Source: DASWJZ01 sp963761005 (GTDB lineage Bacteria; Pseudomonadota; Alphaproteobacteria; Rhizobiales; Afifellaceae). Taken from it: a stretch of 64,000 nucleotides of DNA. The position numbers were made by a program, and so were the translations under genes. The stretch's first letter is position 1; every line of letters starts with the position of its first letter. The notes beneath the pieces are model-generated. The model was not told where the DNA came from, searched no databases, and saw nothing but the letters and a program-made list of their open reading frames with translations. Location of the stretch: NCBI GenBank assembly GCA_963761005.1, contig CAVXFK010000015.1, positions 1-64,000 on the forward strand, given 5' to 3'. Of this stretch, positions 28,837 through 37,950 are shown piece after piece.

Positions 28837-29506
28837 GGACGGTTTCAATCCCGATTGGGAGCGCGCCGCGCGCGTCGGTGTCGGCGAAGCGGTGTTCTGC
28901 GACGGCAAGGACGCGGTACAGATCGAGCACCTGCTGACGCTTGCGAACGAGCGGCGGCATTCGCTGCTCCTGACGCGCCTCACGCCGGAGAAGCACGCCG
29001 CGCTCGCATCCGACGCACGGGAGAAGCTCGCCTTCGACCCGCTCTCGCGCACCGCCATCCTCGACCACGGCCTGCCGTCTCTTGCTCCTGCCGCTATCGG
29101 CATCGTCTGCGCCGGAACATCCGACCTGCCGGTCGCCACGGAAGCACGGCGTACGCTCGCGTTTCACGGCATTGCCGCGCCCCTTATCGCTGATGTCGGC
29201 GTGGCGGGCCTCTGGCGTCTGACGGAGCGGGCGGCGGAGCTTTCGTCCTGGCGCGTCGTCATCGCCGTCGCCGGCATGGAGGGCGCGCTCTTCAGCGTCG
29301 TCGCCGGGCTGGTGCCGGGGCTAGTGATCGCGGTGCCGACCTCGGTCGGCTACGGCGTCGCGACGGGCGGCGCTGTCGCGCTGAACAGCGCGCTCGCGTC
29401 CTGCGCGCCGGGCGTCGTCACCGTCAACATCGACAGCGGCTTCGGCGCCGCCTGCGCGGCGATGAAGATCGTCAACGGCGACAGGCGGGCGAGCGCGCCT
29501 TCCTAG
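28829..29506 (+). CDS. larB: LarB, pincer cofactor precursor carboxylase/hydrolase
   Basis: LarB carboxylates the pyridinium ring of nicotinic acid adenine dinucleotide and cleaves its phosphoanhydride, the first step of cofactor synthesis. The 225-residue product has the PurE-like C-terminal domain: GIVCAGTSDLPVATEARRTL, ADVGVAGLWRL, VIAVAGMEGALFSVVAGLVP and VPTSVGYGV. The ATG at 28829 lies inside larE, overlapping by eight bases. It ends four bases inside the convergent MBL gene. With larA, larC and larE it completes the set; no nickel transporter is seen nearby. Confidence 0.88.
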   Translation: MAEDGFNPDWERAARVGVGEAVFCDGKDAVQIEHLLTLANERRHSLLLTRLTPEKHAALASDAREKLAFDPLSRTAILDHGLPSLAPAAIGIVCAGTSDLPVATEARRTLAFHGIAAPLIADVGVAGLWRLTERAAELSSWRVVIAVAGMEGALFSVVAGLVPGLVIAVPTSVGYGVATGGAVALNSALASCAPGVVTVNIDSGFGAACAAMKIVNGDRRASAPS

Positions 29507-30390
29507 GCGACAAACGGCGTCCACACCTCCGGCACGAAGGCGTAGCCTTCGCCCGCCGCCTTGACCCGGCCAAACGCCGGGAAGTCGTGATGGATGCCGG
29601 CGACCCTGAGCTTGTCGGTCGCGACCATGTCGAGCACGCGCCGCCGCGCCTTCGCCGCGGCCTTGCTGTCGATGTCGAAGACCACGCTCGCGTCGGGAAG
29701 CGCGAACTGCACGCCCGGCAGATGCACGATGTCGCCCCAGACGAGAAGCGAATCGCCGCCGGATTCGACGAGCCACGCGGTGTGGCCGGGCGTGTGGCCC
29801 GGCGTGCCGACCGAGCGCACGCCCGGCGCGACTTCCACATCGTCGCCGACCTCGCGCACGCGGCCGGCATAGGCGGCGAACGCATCGCGGGCGCGGGCGA
29901 AATCGCCTTTCGTGGCGTCCGGCGTGCGGGCGAGTGCCGCGTCGTCCTTCCAGAACTTCACCTCCGCCTCGTGCACGACAAGCTCCGCGTTCGGGAAGAC
30001 GGCCTTCTTGTCGCGATCGGTCAGTCCCGCCTCATGGTCGGGGTGCATGTGCGTCATCAGGATCGTGTCGATGTCGGCCGGGCTCACACCGACCGTCGCG
30101 AGATTGCGGAGCAGGCCGCCGACGAACGGCGTCTCGTCGGCGAAGCCGGTGTCGATCAGGACCAGCTTGTCGCCCGCGCGCAAGAGGTAGGTGTTGATCG
30201 TGAGCCACGGCGGCGTGGTGCGATACTCGCCGGTGTGCGCCGCCTCGCAGAGCTTCCTGTCGACACCGATCACGTCGTCGAACGACACCTGATAGATACC
30301 GTCGTTGATCGTGGTGACGACGACGTCGCCGATGTGCCGCGAATAGACCTCGGAAAGTTGCCGCTCCTGTTGTTGCGGGTCGTTTCCCAT
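29503..30390 (-). CDS. MBL-fold metallo-hydrolase
   Basis: A 295-residue metallo-beta-lactamase-fold hydrolase. The metal motif THMHPDHEAGL is followed by further ligands in GTPGHTPGHTAWLV and WGDIVHLPG, and a final HHDFPAFG supplies the last histidine, so a two-metal site is expected. No signal peptide; probably cytoplasmic. It is the last gene of the leuC-leuD-leuB-Mo hydroxylase operon, 12 bases downstream of the hydroxylase. Relatives include lactonases and other ester or amide hydrolases; substrate unknown. Confidence 0.85.
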   Translation of the reverse strand: MGNDPQQQERQLSEVYSRHIGDVVVTTINDGIYQVSFDDVIGVDRKLCEAAHTGEYRTTPPWLTINTYLLRAGDKLVLIDTGFADETPFVGGLLRNLATVGVSPADIDTILMTHMHPDHEAGLTDRDKKAVFPNAELVVHEAEVKFWKDDAALARTPDATKGDFARARDAFAAYAGRVREVGDDVEVAPGVRSVGTPGHTPGHTAWLVESGGDSLLVWGDIVHLPGVQFALPDASVVFDIDSKAAAKARRRVLDMVATDKLRVAGIHHDFPAFGRVKAAGEGYAFVPEVWTPFVA

Positions 30391-30402
30391 GACGCTCTCC
30401 CT

Positions 30403-32762
30403 TCAGCTTCTTTTGTTCTCTGCTGCACGAATGGCATCCCATACGCGCTCCGGCGTGGCCGGCAGGTCGATGTGCCGGATGCCGTAGGACGACAGCGCAT
30501 CGACTACCGCATTCATCACCGCCGGCATCGAGCCGGCGCAACCTGCCTCGCCGCATCCCTTGACGCCGAGCGGATTGGTGAGCGCCGGCGACGGAAGACT
30601 GACCGACACCATATCCGGAATGTTCTCGGCGCGCGGCATGGCGTAGTCGGTGAAGGAGCCGCTCAGGAGCTGCCCGACTCGTCGAAGACCGTGCGCTCAA
30701 GCAGCGCCTGTCCGATCCCCTGCGCAACGCCGCCGTGCAGCTGGCCTTCCACCACCATCGGATTGACGATGTTGCCGAAGTCATTGACCGCGACGTAGCT
30801 GACCACGGCCGCCGTCCCGGTCTCCGGACAGATCTCGACCTCCGCGATATGACAGCCGTTCGGACACGTCGACGCGCCGCCGCGAAAAACGTGGTCGACA
30901 TCGAGTGTCGCCGGCAAGCCGGGCGGCAAATCAGTCTGTCCCTTGAGCCACGCCGCAAGCTCGATGAGCCCGACGGCGCGGTCCGTGCCGGCGACACGGA
31001 ACTCTCCCGTGTCGAACTCGATATCCGTGTCGGCAGCTTCGAGCAGATGCGCCGCCGCCACGCGTCCCTTCTCGATCACCTGCGCTGCCGCCTCGAAGAA
31101 CGCGGCGCCGCTCGCCATCAGCGAGCGTGAGCCGCCGCTGCCTGCGCCGGCGATCAGCCGGTCGCTGTCGCCCTGCACGAGCTTGATCCGGTCGAAGGGA
31201 ATGCCGAGCTTGTCCACCATGAGCTGGGCAAAGGTCGAATGGTGCCCCTGGCCCATCTCCATGGTGCCGGTCAGCAAGGTGACGCTGCCGTCGGCCTCGA
31301 AATGGATGCCGCCCATCTCGTCGTTCGGAATTCCGGTGACTTCCAGGAACTGACCGATGCCGCGCCCGCGCAGCCGCTTGCGGCTCTCGCTCTCCGCCCT
31401 CCGCGCAGCAAAGCCGTCCCAGTCGGAAAGCGCCACCGCCTTCTCAAGCACCGCAGGGAAATTCCCGCTGTCGTAGACGACGCCGCTCGGCGCCGTATAG
31501 GGCAGCTCCGCGGTCTTGATGTGATTTCGCCGGCGGAGCTCCACCGGATCGATCCCCATCTCGGCAGCCGCCGCGTCGACGACGCGCTCGACATAGTAAT
31601 TGGTCTCCGGCCGCCCGTTGCCGCGATAGGCGCCGACCGGCACGGTGTTGGTGAAGACGCCCTTCATGTCGATCTCGATCGCCGGCGTTCGATAGACACC
31701 GACCGAGTTCTTCGTCGCATTAATCGTCGCCGGGATGATCCCGCCTTGCGTGATGTAGGCGCCGAGATTACCGAGGCCGGTCAGGCGAAGCGCAAGGAAG
31801 TGCCCTTCGGAATCGAGCGCAAGCTCGGCCGTCACCTCGTGCGCGCGGCCGTGCGTATCCGCCGTGAAGCTCGCCGAGCGCGACTCCGTCCATTTGACCG
31901 GACGGCCGAGCGCCTTCGCCGCGAAGAGGACGCAGAAATCCTCCGGGAAGGGATGCGCCTTCAGCCCGAACGAGCCGCCGACATGACCCGTCAGCACGCG
32001 GATGGTCGCGCGCGGCACGTTCATCACGTGTGCGATTTGGTTGCGCGTACCGACGACGCCCTGCGTTTCGCTGTGGAGTGTGTAGTGGCCCGTCTGCGGA
32101 TCGAAGATGCCAAGCGCCGAGCGCGGCTCCATCGCGTTGACGATGATGCGGCTGTTCACGATTTTGAGCCGCGTGACATGCGCGGCCTCGGCGAAAGCTG
32201 CCGCCACTTTCTCCCGGTCGCCGTTGCGGAAGTGCACCGACACGTTGCCGGGAATGTTCGCGTGAATCTGCGGCGCGTCTGGCTCGATCGCTGCTTCAGG
32301 CATCACAAGCGCAGGAAGCTCGTCGATCTCGACCATCACCGCGTCGGCGGCATCGCGAGCAAGTTCCGCGCTTTCCGCCACGACGAACGCCACCGGCTCC
32401 CCGACATGGCGCACCTTGTCGGCGGGGATGGGATGCCAAGCCGGCCAAAGCATCGGCGTGCCGTCGCCGTTCTTGACCGAGACGCCGGGCGGATTCGCCT
32501 GATAGCCGGCGGCGGCGAGATCGGCGCCGGTGAAGACCGCGAGCACGCCCGGCATGGCGAGCGCCTCGCTCGCGTCGATCGAGCTGATCGTGCCGTGCGC
32601 ATGCGCGCTCCGCACCATCGCCATGTAGGCTTGGCCCTCGACATTGACGTCGTCGGTGTAGCGCCCCTCGCCACGGATGAGAGGCAGGTCTTCTTTGCGC
32701 CTTGGAGCCTGACCGATACCGAACTTGAGGAGATGTACGTCGTCTTGGCCGGCTTCACCCAT
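30403..32762 (-). CDS. Molybdenum hydroxylase large subunit (xanthine dehydrogenase/CoxL family), one base missing
   Basis: The molybdopterin-binding subunit of a xanthine dehydrogenase-family hydroxylase, about 786 residues once joined. Near 30665 one C is missing in GGGCC, so VFDESG should continue QLLSGSFTDYAMPRAENIPD in the next frame. Features seen: PLIRGEGRYTDDV, GHVGGSFGLKAHP, the active-site loop GAYRGNGRPE (not the AYRCSFR of true CO dehydrogenase), MGQGHHSTFAQ, and VKGCGEAG with the catalytic glutamate. Its ATG shares one base with the leuB stop. No FAD or 2Fe-2S subunit gene lies nearby, which is unusual. Confidence 0.87.
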
Positions 32763-33871
32763 TATCCCGCACGCCTCGATTCCGCCGTCTCGCTCCGCGC
32801 CGCCCGTATCGCCTCGACTACCGCGTCGCCCATCTCCACCGTTCCAACCCGTTTGCTGCCCGGTTCGAAAATATCCGCCGTGCGGTAGCCCGCGGCGAGC
32901 GTTGTACGCACGCCAAGCTCTATCTCCTTCGCCAGCGGCTCAAGATCGAAGGAATGGCGGAGCATCATCGCGGCCGAAAGGACGGCGCCGAGCGGGTTGG
33001 CGATATTCTTGCCCGCGATGTCGGGCGCCGTGCCGTGCACCGGCTCGTAAAGCCCGAGGCGATCCTCGCGCAGCGAAGCGGAAGGGAGCATCCCGATCGA
33101 GCCGGTCAGCATCGCCGCTTCGTCGGAGAGAATGTCGCCGAACATGTTGCCGGTGACGACCACGTCGAACTCGCGCGGCCTGCGCACGAGCTCCATCGCC
33201 GCCGCGTCGATATGCAAGTGCGTCAGCGCCACGTCGGGATATTGCCGGCCGACTTCCGTCACCACCTCGCGCCAGAGCGCCATCGTCTCGAGCACATTCG
33301 CCTTGTCGACGGAGCAGAGCTTCTTGCGCCGTTTCTGCGCAGCCTTGAAGCCTACATGGGCGATGCGCACGATCTCCGGCTCGGAGTAGCGCATCGTATT
33401 GAACGCCGCGCGCGCTCCGCTTGAGTTCGTCTCGAAGCCACGCGGCTTGCCGAAATAGAGGTCGCCGTTCAGCTCGCGCAGGATCACGAGATCGACGCCC
33501 TCGACCACCTCCGGCCTGAGGCTCGATGCGCCCACGAGCTCCGGAAACAGGACGACCGGGCGGAAATTGGCGAAAAGGCCGAGGTGCTTGCGCAGCGTGA
33601 GTAGCGCGCCGCCCGCACTTTTGTCGAGCGCCCGCCGCTCGTCGGCGGGCACCCCGACGCCCCCGAGCAGTATCGCGTCGCAATCCTTGGCAAGCGCCAG
33701 TGTAGCCGCCGGCAGCGGGTCGCCGCCTGCCTCGATCGAGTTGTCGCCGATCACGCCTTCGACGAATGTGTGCGGCACCGACGTACCTAGGACTTCCTTC
33801 AGCACCTTCACCGCTTCAGCCGTGACTTCCTTTCCGATTCCGTCTCCCGGAAGGATCGCAATCTTCATCAT
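32762..33871 (-). CDS. leuB: 3-Isopropylmalate dehydrogenase-like protein
   Basis: A 369-residue beta-decarboxylating dehydrogenase. LeuB oxidises and decarboxylates 3-isopropylmalate with NAD. Seen: ILPGDGIGKEV, LRKHLGLFANFRP (two substrate arginines), LRELNGDLYFGKPRG with Y139, K190 and N192 in DKANVLE, D222, and D246/D250 in GNMFGDILSDEA. Departures from standard LeuB are N135 where Thr is usual and H220-x-D222-A223 where Tyr-x-Asp-Asn is usual. It overlaps leuD by four bases and the hydroxylase by one. The context suggests a paralogue acting on another 2-alkylmalate rather than the sole biosynthetic enzyme. Confidence 0.82.
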   Translation of the reverse strand: MMKIAILPGDGIGKEVTAEAVKVLKEVLGTSVPHTFVEGVIGDNSIEAGGDPLPAATLALAKDCDAILLGGVGVPADERRALDKSAGGALLTLRKHLGLFANFRPVVLFPELVGASSLRPEVVEGVDLVILRELNGDLYFGKPRGFETNSSGARAAFNTMRYSEPEIVRIAHVGFKAAQKRRKKLCSVDKANVLETMALWREVVTEVGRQYPDVALTHLHIDAAAMELVRRPREFDVVVTGNMFGDILSDEAAMLTGSIGMLPSASLREDRLGLYEPVHGTAPDIAGKNIANPLGAVLSAAMMLRHSFDLEPLAKEIELGVRTTLAAGYRTADIFEPGSKRVGTVEMGDAVVEAIRAARSETAESRRAG

Positions 33872-34497
33872 GAGGCGGCGCGTCCGCGCGGTGACTCCAT
33901 CGAATTCTCTCCGTTGTAGCGTTTCTCGAAAGCCAGGATCTCGTCCATCCGGGTCAGCGTGTAGTCGAGCTCGTCGAGCCCGTTCAGGAAGCAGTGCTTG
34001 GCGAACGGCTCGATCTCGAAGCCAGTGCGGATGCCGCCCGGCAGGACCACGATCTGGTGCTCGAGATCGACGCGGATGCAGGCGTCCGGGAACCGCGACA
34101 GATCGGCAAAGATGCCGTCGATCGTTTCTTCCGGAAGCGCGACGGGAAGGAAGCCGTTCTTCAGGCTGTTGGCGAAGAAGATGTCGCCGAAGCTCGGCGC
34201 CAGCGCGACGCGCATGCCGTAGTCGTAGAGCGCCCAGACCGCGTTCTCGCGCGACGAGCCGCAGGCGAAGTTGCGGCCAGCGACGAGAATGCGCGCGCCT
34301 TCGTAGCGCGGCCGATTGAGCACGAAGTCCGGCTTGACCGCGCCGTCCGGCCCGAAACGAAAGTCGTGGAAGAGATACTGCCCGTAGTCGCTGCTCCGTG
34401 GCTTGTGCAGGAAGCGGGCGGGCAGGATCTGGTCGGTGTCGATATTCGCTTGCGGCAGCGGCACGACCTTTGATTCGACGGTGGTGAATTTCTCCAT
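33868..34497 (-). CDS. leuD: 3-Isopropylmalate dehydratase small subunit-like protein
   Basis: A 209-residue swivel-domain subunit that joins LeuC in isomerising 2- to 3-isopropylmalate. Seen: PLPQANIDTDQILPARFL, then RNFACGSSRENAVWALYDYG (the substrate-side GSSRE motif) and SFGDIFFANSLKNGFLP. Length and architecture are standard. It starts two bases after the leuC stop and overlaps leuB by four bases. Whether it serves leucine synthesis or a catabolic dehydratase cannot be settled from sequence alone. Confidence 0.85.
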   Translation of the reverse strand: MEKFTTVESKVVPLPQANIDTDQILPARFLHKPRSSDYGQYLFHDFRFGPDGAVKPDFVLNRPRYEGARILVAGRNFACGSSRENAVWALYDYGMRVALAPSFGDIFFANSLKNGFLPVALPEETIDGIFADLSRFPDACIRVDLEHQIVVLPGGIRTGFEIEPFAKHCFLNGLDELDYTLTRMDEILAFEKRYNGENSMESPRGRAAS

Positions 34498-34498
34498 C

Positions 34499-35959
34499 TC
34501 ATCCCCTCCCGGTCATCATTGTTCGAACGTCGGTCACGCGCCCGGTGACTGCGGCGGCGGCGGCCATGATCGGGCTCATCAGGTGCGTGCGCGCGCCCCT
34601 TCCCTGGCGTCCGACGAAGTTGCGGTTCGAGGTCGAAGCGCAGCGCTCGCCCGGTGCAACCACCTCGCCATTGGTGCCGAGGCAGAGCGAGCATCCCGCC
34701 TCCCGCCATTCGAAACCGGCATCCTTGAAGATCGAGGCGAGGCCTTCCGACTCGGCCTGTTCCTTCACCTGGCCCGAGCCCGGCACGACCCATGCGCGCA
34801 CCCGCTCGCTGACCTTGCGCCCGGCGACGATCGCCGCGGCGCTGCGCAGATCCTCGATGCGACTGTTCGAGCAGGAGCCGATGAACACCCGGTCGATAGC
34901 AATGTCGGTGAGCGGAGTGCCAGGGGCGAGGTCCATGTAGGCGAGCGCGCGTTTCATACTGTCGCGCCGCGGCTCGTCCGGCACGTCGGCCGGATCGGGT
35001 ACGCAGCCGTCGACGGCGGCGACGTCCTGCGGGCTCGTCCCCCACGAGACCATCGGCGCGATCTTCGCGCCGTCGAGGGTGACCTCGCGGTCGAAGGACG
35101 CGTCCGGATCGGAGGGAAGAGTGCGCCAGCGCTTGACGCTCGCTTCCCACGCTGCGCCCTTCGGTGCATAGGGACGCCCGGCGAGATATTCGTAGGTGGT
35201 GTCGTCGGGTGCGACGATGCCGGCGCGTGCGCCCGCCTCGATCGACATGTTGCAGAGTGTGAGCCGCCCTTCCATCGTCAGGCCGACGATCGCCGAGCCG
35301 GCATATTCGATGACGTGGCCCGTGGCGCCCGCCGTGCCGATCTCCCCGATGATCGTGAGGATGACGTCCTTGGCGGTGACGCCGGGACCGAGCGCGCCGC
35401 CGACCACGATCCGCATCGCCCGCGGGCGGCGCTGCCAAAGCGTCTGCGTAGCGAGTACGTAGCTCGCCTCCGTCATGCCGACCCCGAAGGCCAGCGCGCC
35501 TACCGCGCCGTGCGTGGAGGTGTGGCTGTCGCCGCAGACGATCACCATGCCCGGCTGGCTGATCCCCTGCTCCGGCCCGATGACATGCACGATCCCTTGC
35601 CGGCGGTCGGCGAGCCCGAAAAGCTCGATGCCGCTCTCCGCCGTGTCGCGGATCAGCGACGCGACCATGCCGCGGCGCTCCGCATCGGGAATCGCGGCAA
35701 CGTCGCGCGTGTCGGTCGGGACGTAATGGTCGGGCGTGGCGATGGCGGCCGAGGCGACGCGCGGCTTCAGCCCGCGCGCGCGCAGGAACTCGAAGGCCGG
35801 CTGGTAGCCGTCATGCACGAAGTGCCGGTCGATATAGAGGAGGGTTTGCCCGTCCGGCCGATCCGCAACATGGTGCGAATTCCATATCTTATCGAAGATC
35901 GTGCCCACGTTCTCCGCTTTCAAATACGCAATTTCCGCCCGGCCGAAGCGGCTCACCAC
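34499..35959 (-). CDS. leuC: 3-Isopropylmalate dehydratase large subunit-like protein
   Basis: An aconitase-family 4Fe-4S hydro-lyase of up to 486 residues. Cluster cysteines lie in IGSCSNSRIEDL and in AGCSLCLGTNGE (CxxC). GDSHTSTHGAVGALAFGVG is the usual substrate loop. The first 80 residues (VHDGYQPAFEFLRARGL, TPDHYVPTDTRD) diverge from mainstream LeuC and resemble the paralogues often found beside LysR regulators. The GTG at 35959 is given; a second GTG at 35908, preceded by GCGGAG, starts at GTIFDKIW and could be the true start. First gene of the operon. Confidence 0.83.
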   Translation of the reverse strand: MVSRFGRAEIAYLKAENVGTIFDKIWNSHHVADRPDGQTLLYIDRHFVHDGYQPAFEFLRARGLKPRVASAAIATPDHYVPTDTRDVAAIPDAERRGMVASLIRDTAESGIELFGLADRRQGIVHVIGPEQGISQPGMVIVCGDSHTSTHGAVGALAFGVGMTEASYVLATQTLWQRRPRAMRIVVGGALGPGVTAKDVILTIIGEIGTAGATGHVIEYAGSAIVGLTMEGRLTLCNMSIEAGARAGIVAPDDTTYEYLAGRPYAPKGAAWEASVKRWRTLPSDPDASFDREVTLDGAKIAPMVSWGTSPQDVAAVDGCVPDPADVPDEPRRDSMKRALAYMDLAPGTPLTDIAIDRVFIGSCSNSRIEDLRSAAAIVAGRKVSERVRAWVVPGSGQVKEQAESEGLASIFKDAGFEWREAGCSLCLGTNGEVVAPGERCASTSNRNFVGRQGRGARTHLMSPIMAAAAAVTGRVTDVRTMMTGRG

Positions 35960-35989
35960 CCGGGTGATCTATAGGCCGCGCCGGAGCGC

Positions 35990-36006
35990 CCGAAATGGTA
36001 TTTCGG
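35990..36006. promoter_or_regulatory. Palindrome between leuC and lysR, possible operator
   Basis: CCGAAAT and ATTTCGG flank GGT, a perfect seven-base inverted repeat in the 131-base divergent intergenic region. LysR-type regulators usually bind such a site and activate the divergent operon. It does not match the textbook T-N11-A exactly, so assignment rests on symmetry and placement. Confidence 0.5.
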
Positions 36007-36090
36007 CATGGCGCCTTCGCGCTTCGCGATGGTAGGAAAAACTGTTGCGCGCCCCGTGTCTTGGGGCATCCAGGCGAAGGCCGACCAACG

Positions 36091-36981
36091 ATGCGTTTTG
36101 ACCTCCTTTCCTTGCGGCTGTTCGTAGCCGTCTGCGAGCAGGGGAACATCGCGCGCGCGGCAGCCGGCGAGAACATCGCCGCCTCGGCCGTCAGCAAGCG
36201 TATCTCCGACCTTGAGCGCATCGTGAAGGCAGAGCTCTTCTACCGCTCCTCCAAAGGGCTCGAGCCCACGCCGGCCGGGCTCTCGCTCCTGCGCAACGCC
36301 CGCGTCGTGCTGCGCGACATCCAGCAGATGGAGATCGAGCTTGGCGACCATTCCGCCGGTGCGCGGGGACAGGTGCGCATTCATGCGAGTGTCTCCACCA
36401 TTGTCCAGCATCTCCCCGGCGATCTCAGCACCTTCCTGGCGAAAAACCCCGCGATCCGCATCGAGCTGCAGGAGGGCGTGAGCCAGGAGGTGGTACGCGC
36501 CGTCGCGGAGAACGCCGCCGACATCGGCATCTTCGGCGGTACCCTGCCGACGACGGGGCTGCGCATCCTCCCCTACCGGCGCGACCGCCTGGTCGCGCTG
36601 ATGCCGTCTGGCCATGCGCTTTCCAAGGCCCATAGCGTCAACTTCGCGGACCTTGCGAAGCACGATCTCGTCGGCCCGCAGAAGGGAAGCTTCCTCGACT
36701 CGCTCGTGACCCGCGCCACCTCAGACTTGACCGAGCCGCTTCGCCTTCGCGTGCGCGTCAACGGTTTTGAGACCGCCGCGAGCATGGTCGAGGCCGGACT
36801 CGGCGTGGCGCTCGTGCCGGAGCGGCTTGCAGCGCGCTACGCGGCGACGGCCGATCTGATTGCCGTTCCGATCAAGGACAAATGGGTGCTTCGCGACTGG
36901 CACGTCTGCGTGCGCGATGTCGACACGCTGCCGATGCCGGTCGAGCGGCTCGTGCAGCACCTCATCGCGCGCTCGCGTTGA
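36091..36981 (+). CDS. LysR-family transcriptional regulator
   Basis: A 296-residue regulator. The winged helix-turn-helix spans residues ~1-60 (LRLFVAVCEQGNIARAAAGE, then ISDLERIVKAELFYRSSKGL), followed by the periplasmic-binding-like effector domain. The ATG at 36091 opens the family-typical MRFDLLSLRLF; upstream in-frame sequence is not conserved in character. It is divergent from the leuC operon, its probable target, and ends three bases from the convergent ABC permease. Confidence 0.9.
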   Translation: MRFDLLSLRLFVAVCEQGNIARAAAGENIAASAVSKRISDLERIVKAELFYRSSKGLEPTPAGLSLLRNARVVLRDIQQMEIELGDHSAGARGQVRIHASVSTIVQHLPGDLSTFLAKNPAIRIELQEGVSQEVVRAVAENAADIGIFGGTLPTTGLRILPYRRDRLVALMPSGHALSKAHSVNFADLAKHDLVGPQKGSFLDSLVTRATSDLTEPLRLRVRVNGFETAASMVEAGLGVALVPERLAARYAATADLIAVPIKDKWVLRDWHVCVRDVDTLPMPVERLVQHLIARSR

Positions 36982-36984
36982 GCG

Positions 36985-37950
36985 TTAGCCGAGAAGCGCC
37001 GCCGTCGCCCTCCGCCGCCAGCGCTCGCTGACCGCGTTCAAGGTCAGCGCCACGAGCAGGATCAGCCCGTAGGCGATCTGCAGGTAGAAGATCGAGACCT
37101 GCGCCAGCGTGAAGAGCGTCTGCACGAGGAAGAGCAGAAACCCCGCGGCGGCAGCCCCGAGCAGACCGCCGCGTCCGCCGGTCAGCGATATCCCGCCGAG
37201 CGCTACGGCCGCGATCGAGATCAGCGTGTAGGGCACGCCGACGCGTGGATCGCCGGACCCAAGCGCGGCGGTGAAGACGATGCCGGCGACCGCCGCGAGC
37301 ACCCCGCCGATCACGTAGGAGAGGATGCGCACCCCGACCACGTTGACGCCCGACGTGTAGGCGGCGCGCGCGTCGCCGCCGACGGCAAGCAGGTTGCGGC
37401 GAAAGGCGGTGCGCTCGATCGCGAGCCACGCGATCGCAATGAGCACGAGGATGATCAGCATGCCGGGTACCCCGAAATATTCTCCCGACAACCCGTCGAT
37501 CCATGGCGTCGACAGCCCGCCGGCCATCGGCAGCATCTCGATGGTGATCCCCTGATAGGCGAGGTATGTGCCGAGCGTCGCGATGATCGGCTGCACGCGC
37601 ACGACCGCCACCATGAAGCCGTTCAGCACTCCGGAAAGGACGCCGACCGCGAGCGATATGCCGATCACGCTGACCGGATCGGACCAGCCGTGCGGCACGA
37701 GCACCGACGTGATCAGCGCGTTTACGAGCCCGGCGAGCGGGCCGACCGAAAGGTCGATGCCGCCGTCGCCGGAGATGACGGGAACGGCCTGCGCCGTTGC
37801 CATGATGATGAAAGGCGTCGCGCCGATCAGCATGCCGTTCCAGTTGCTGACCTCGGTGAATGCCGGGCTCGCAAGCGCGTTCAGGATGAGGAAGAGAACG
37901 ACGGCGAGGAGCACCGGCCAGGCATAGCTCCGCGATTTGAGCCAGATCAT
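36985..37950 (-). CDS. Ribose-type ABC importer permease 2
   Basis: A 321-residue permease of the RbsC/BPD_transp_2 family with eight to ten hydrophobic segments. Family features are GGIDLSVGPLAGLVNA, NGFMVAVVRVQPIIATLG and GGISLTGGRGGLLGAAAA. Its start overlaps the ATPase stop by four bases. Two different permeases with one double ATPase suggest a heterodimeric channel. It is the last gene of binding protein, permease, ATPase, permease. Confidence 0.9.
   Translation of the reverse strand: MIWLKSRSYAWPVLLAVVLFLILNALASPAFTEVSNWNGMLIGATPFIIMATAQAVPVISGDGGIDLSVGPLAGLVNALITSVLVPHGWSDPVSVIGISLAVGVLSGVLNGFMVAVVRVQPIIATLGTYLAYQGITIEMLPMAGGLSTPWIDGLSGEYFGVPGMLIILVLIAIAWLAIERTAFRRNLLAVGGDARAAYTSGVNVVGVRILSYVIGGVLAAVAGIVFTAALGSGDPRVGVPYTLISIAAVALGGISLTGGRGGLLGAAAAGFLLFLVQTLFTLAQVSIFYLQIAYGLILLVALTLNAVSERWRRRATAALLG

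Noticed and set aside
30403..32762. Form I CO dehydrogenase large subunit (coxL)
   Set aside because: The active-site loop reads AYRGNGR, not AYRCSFR, and no coxM or coxS lies nearby.
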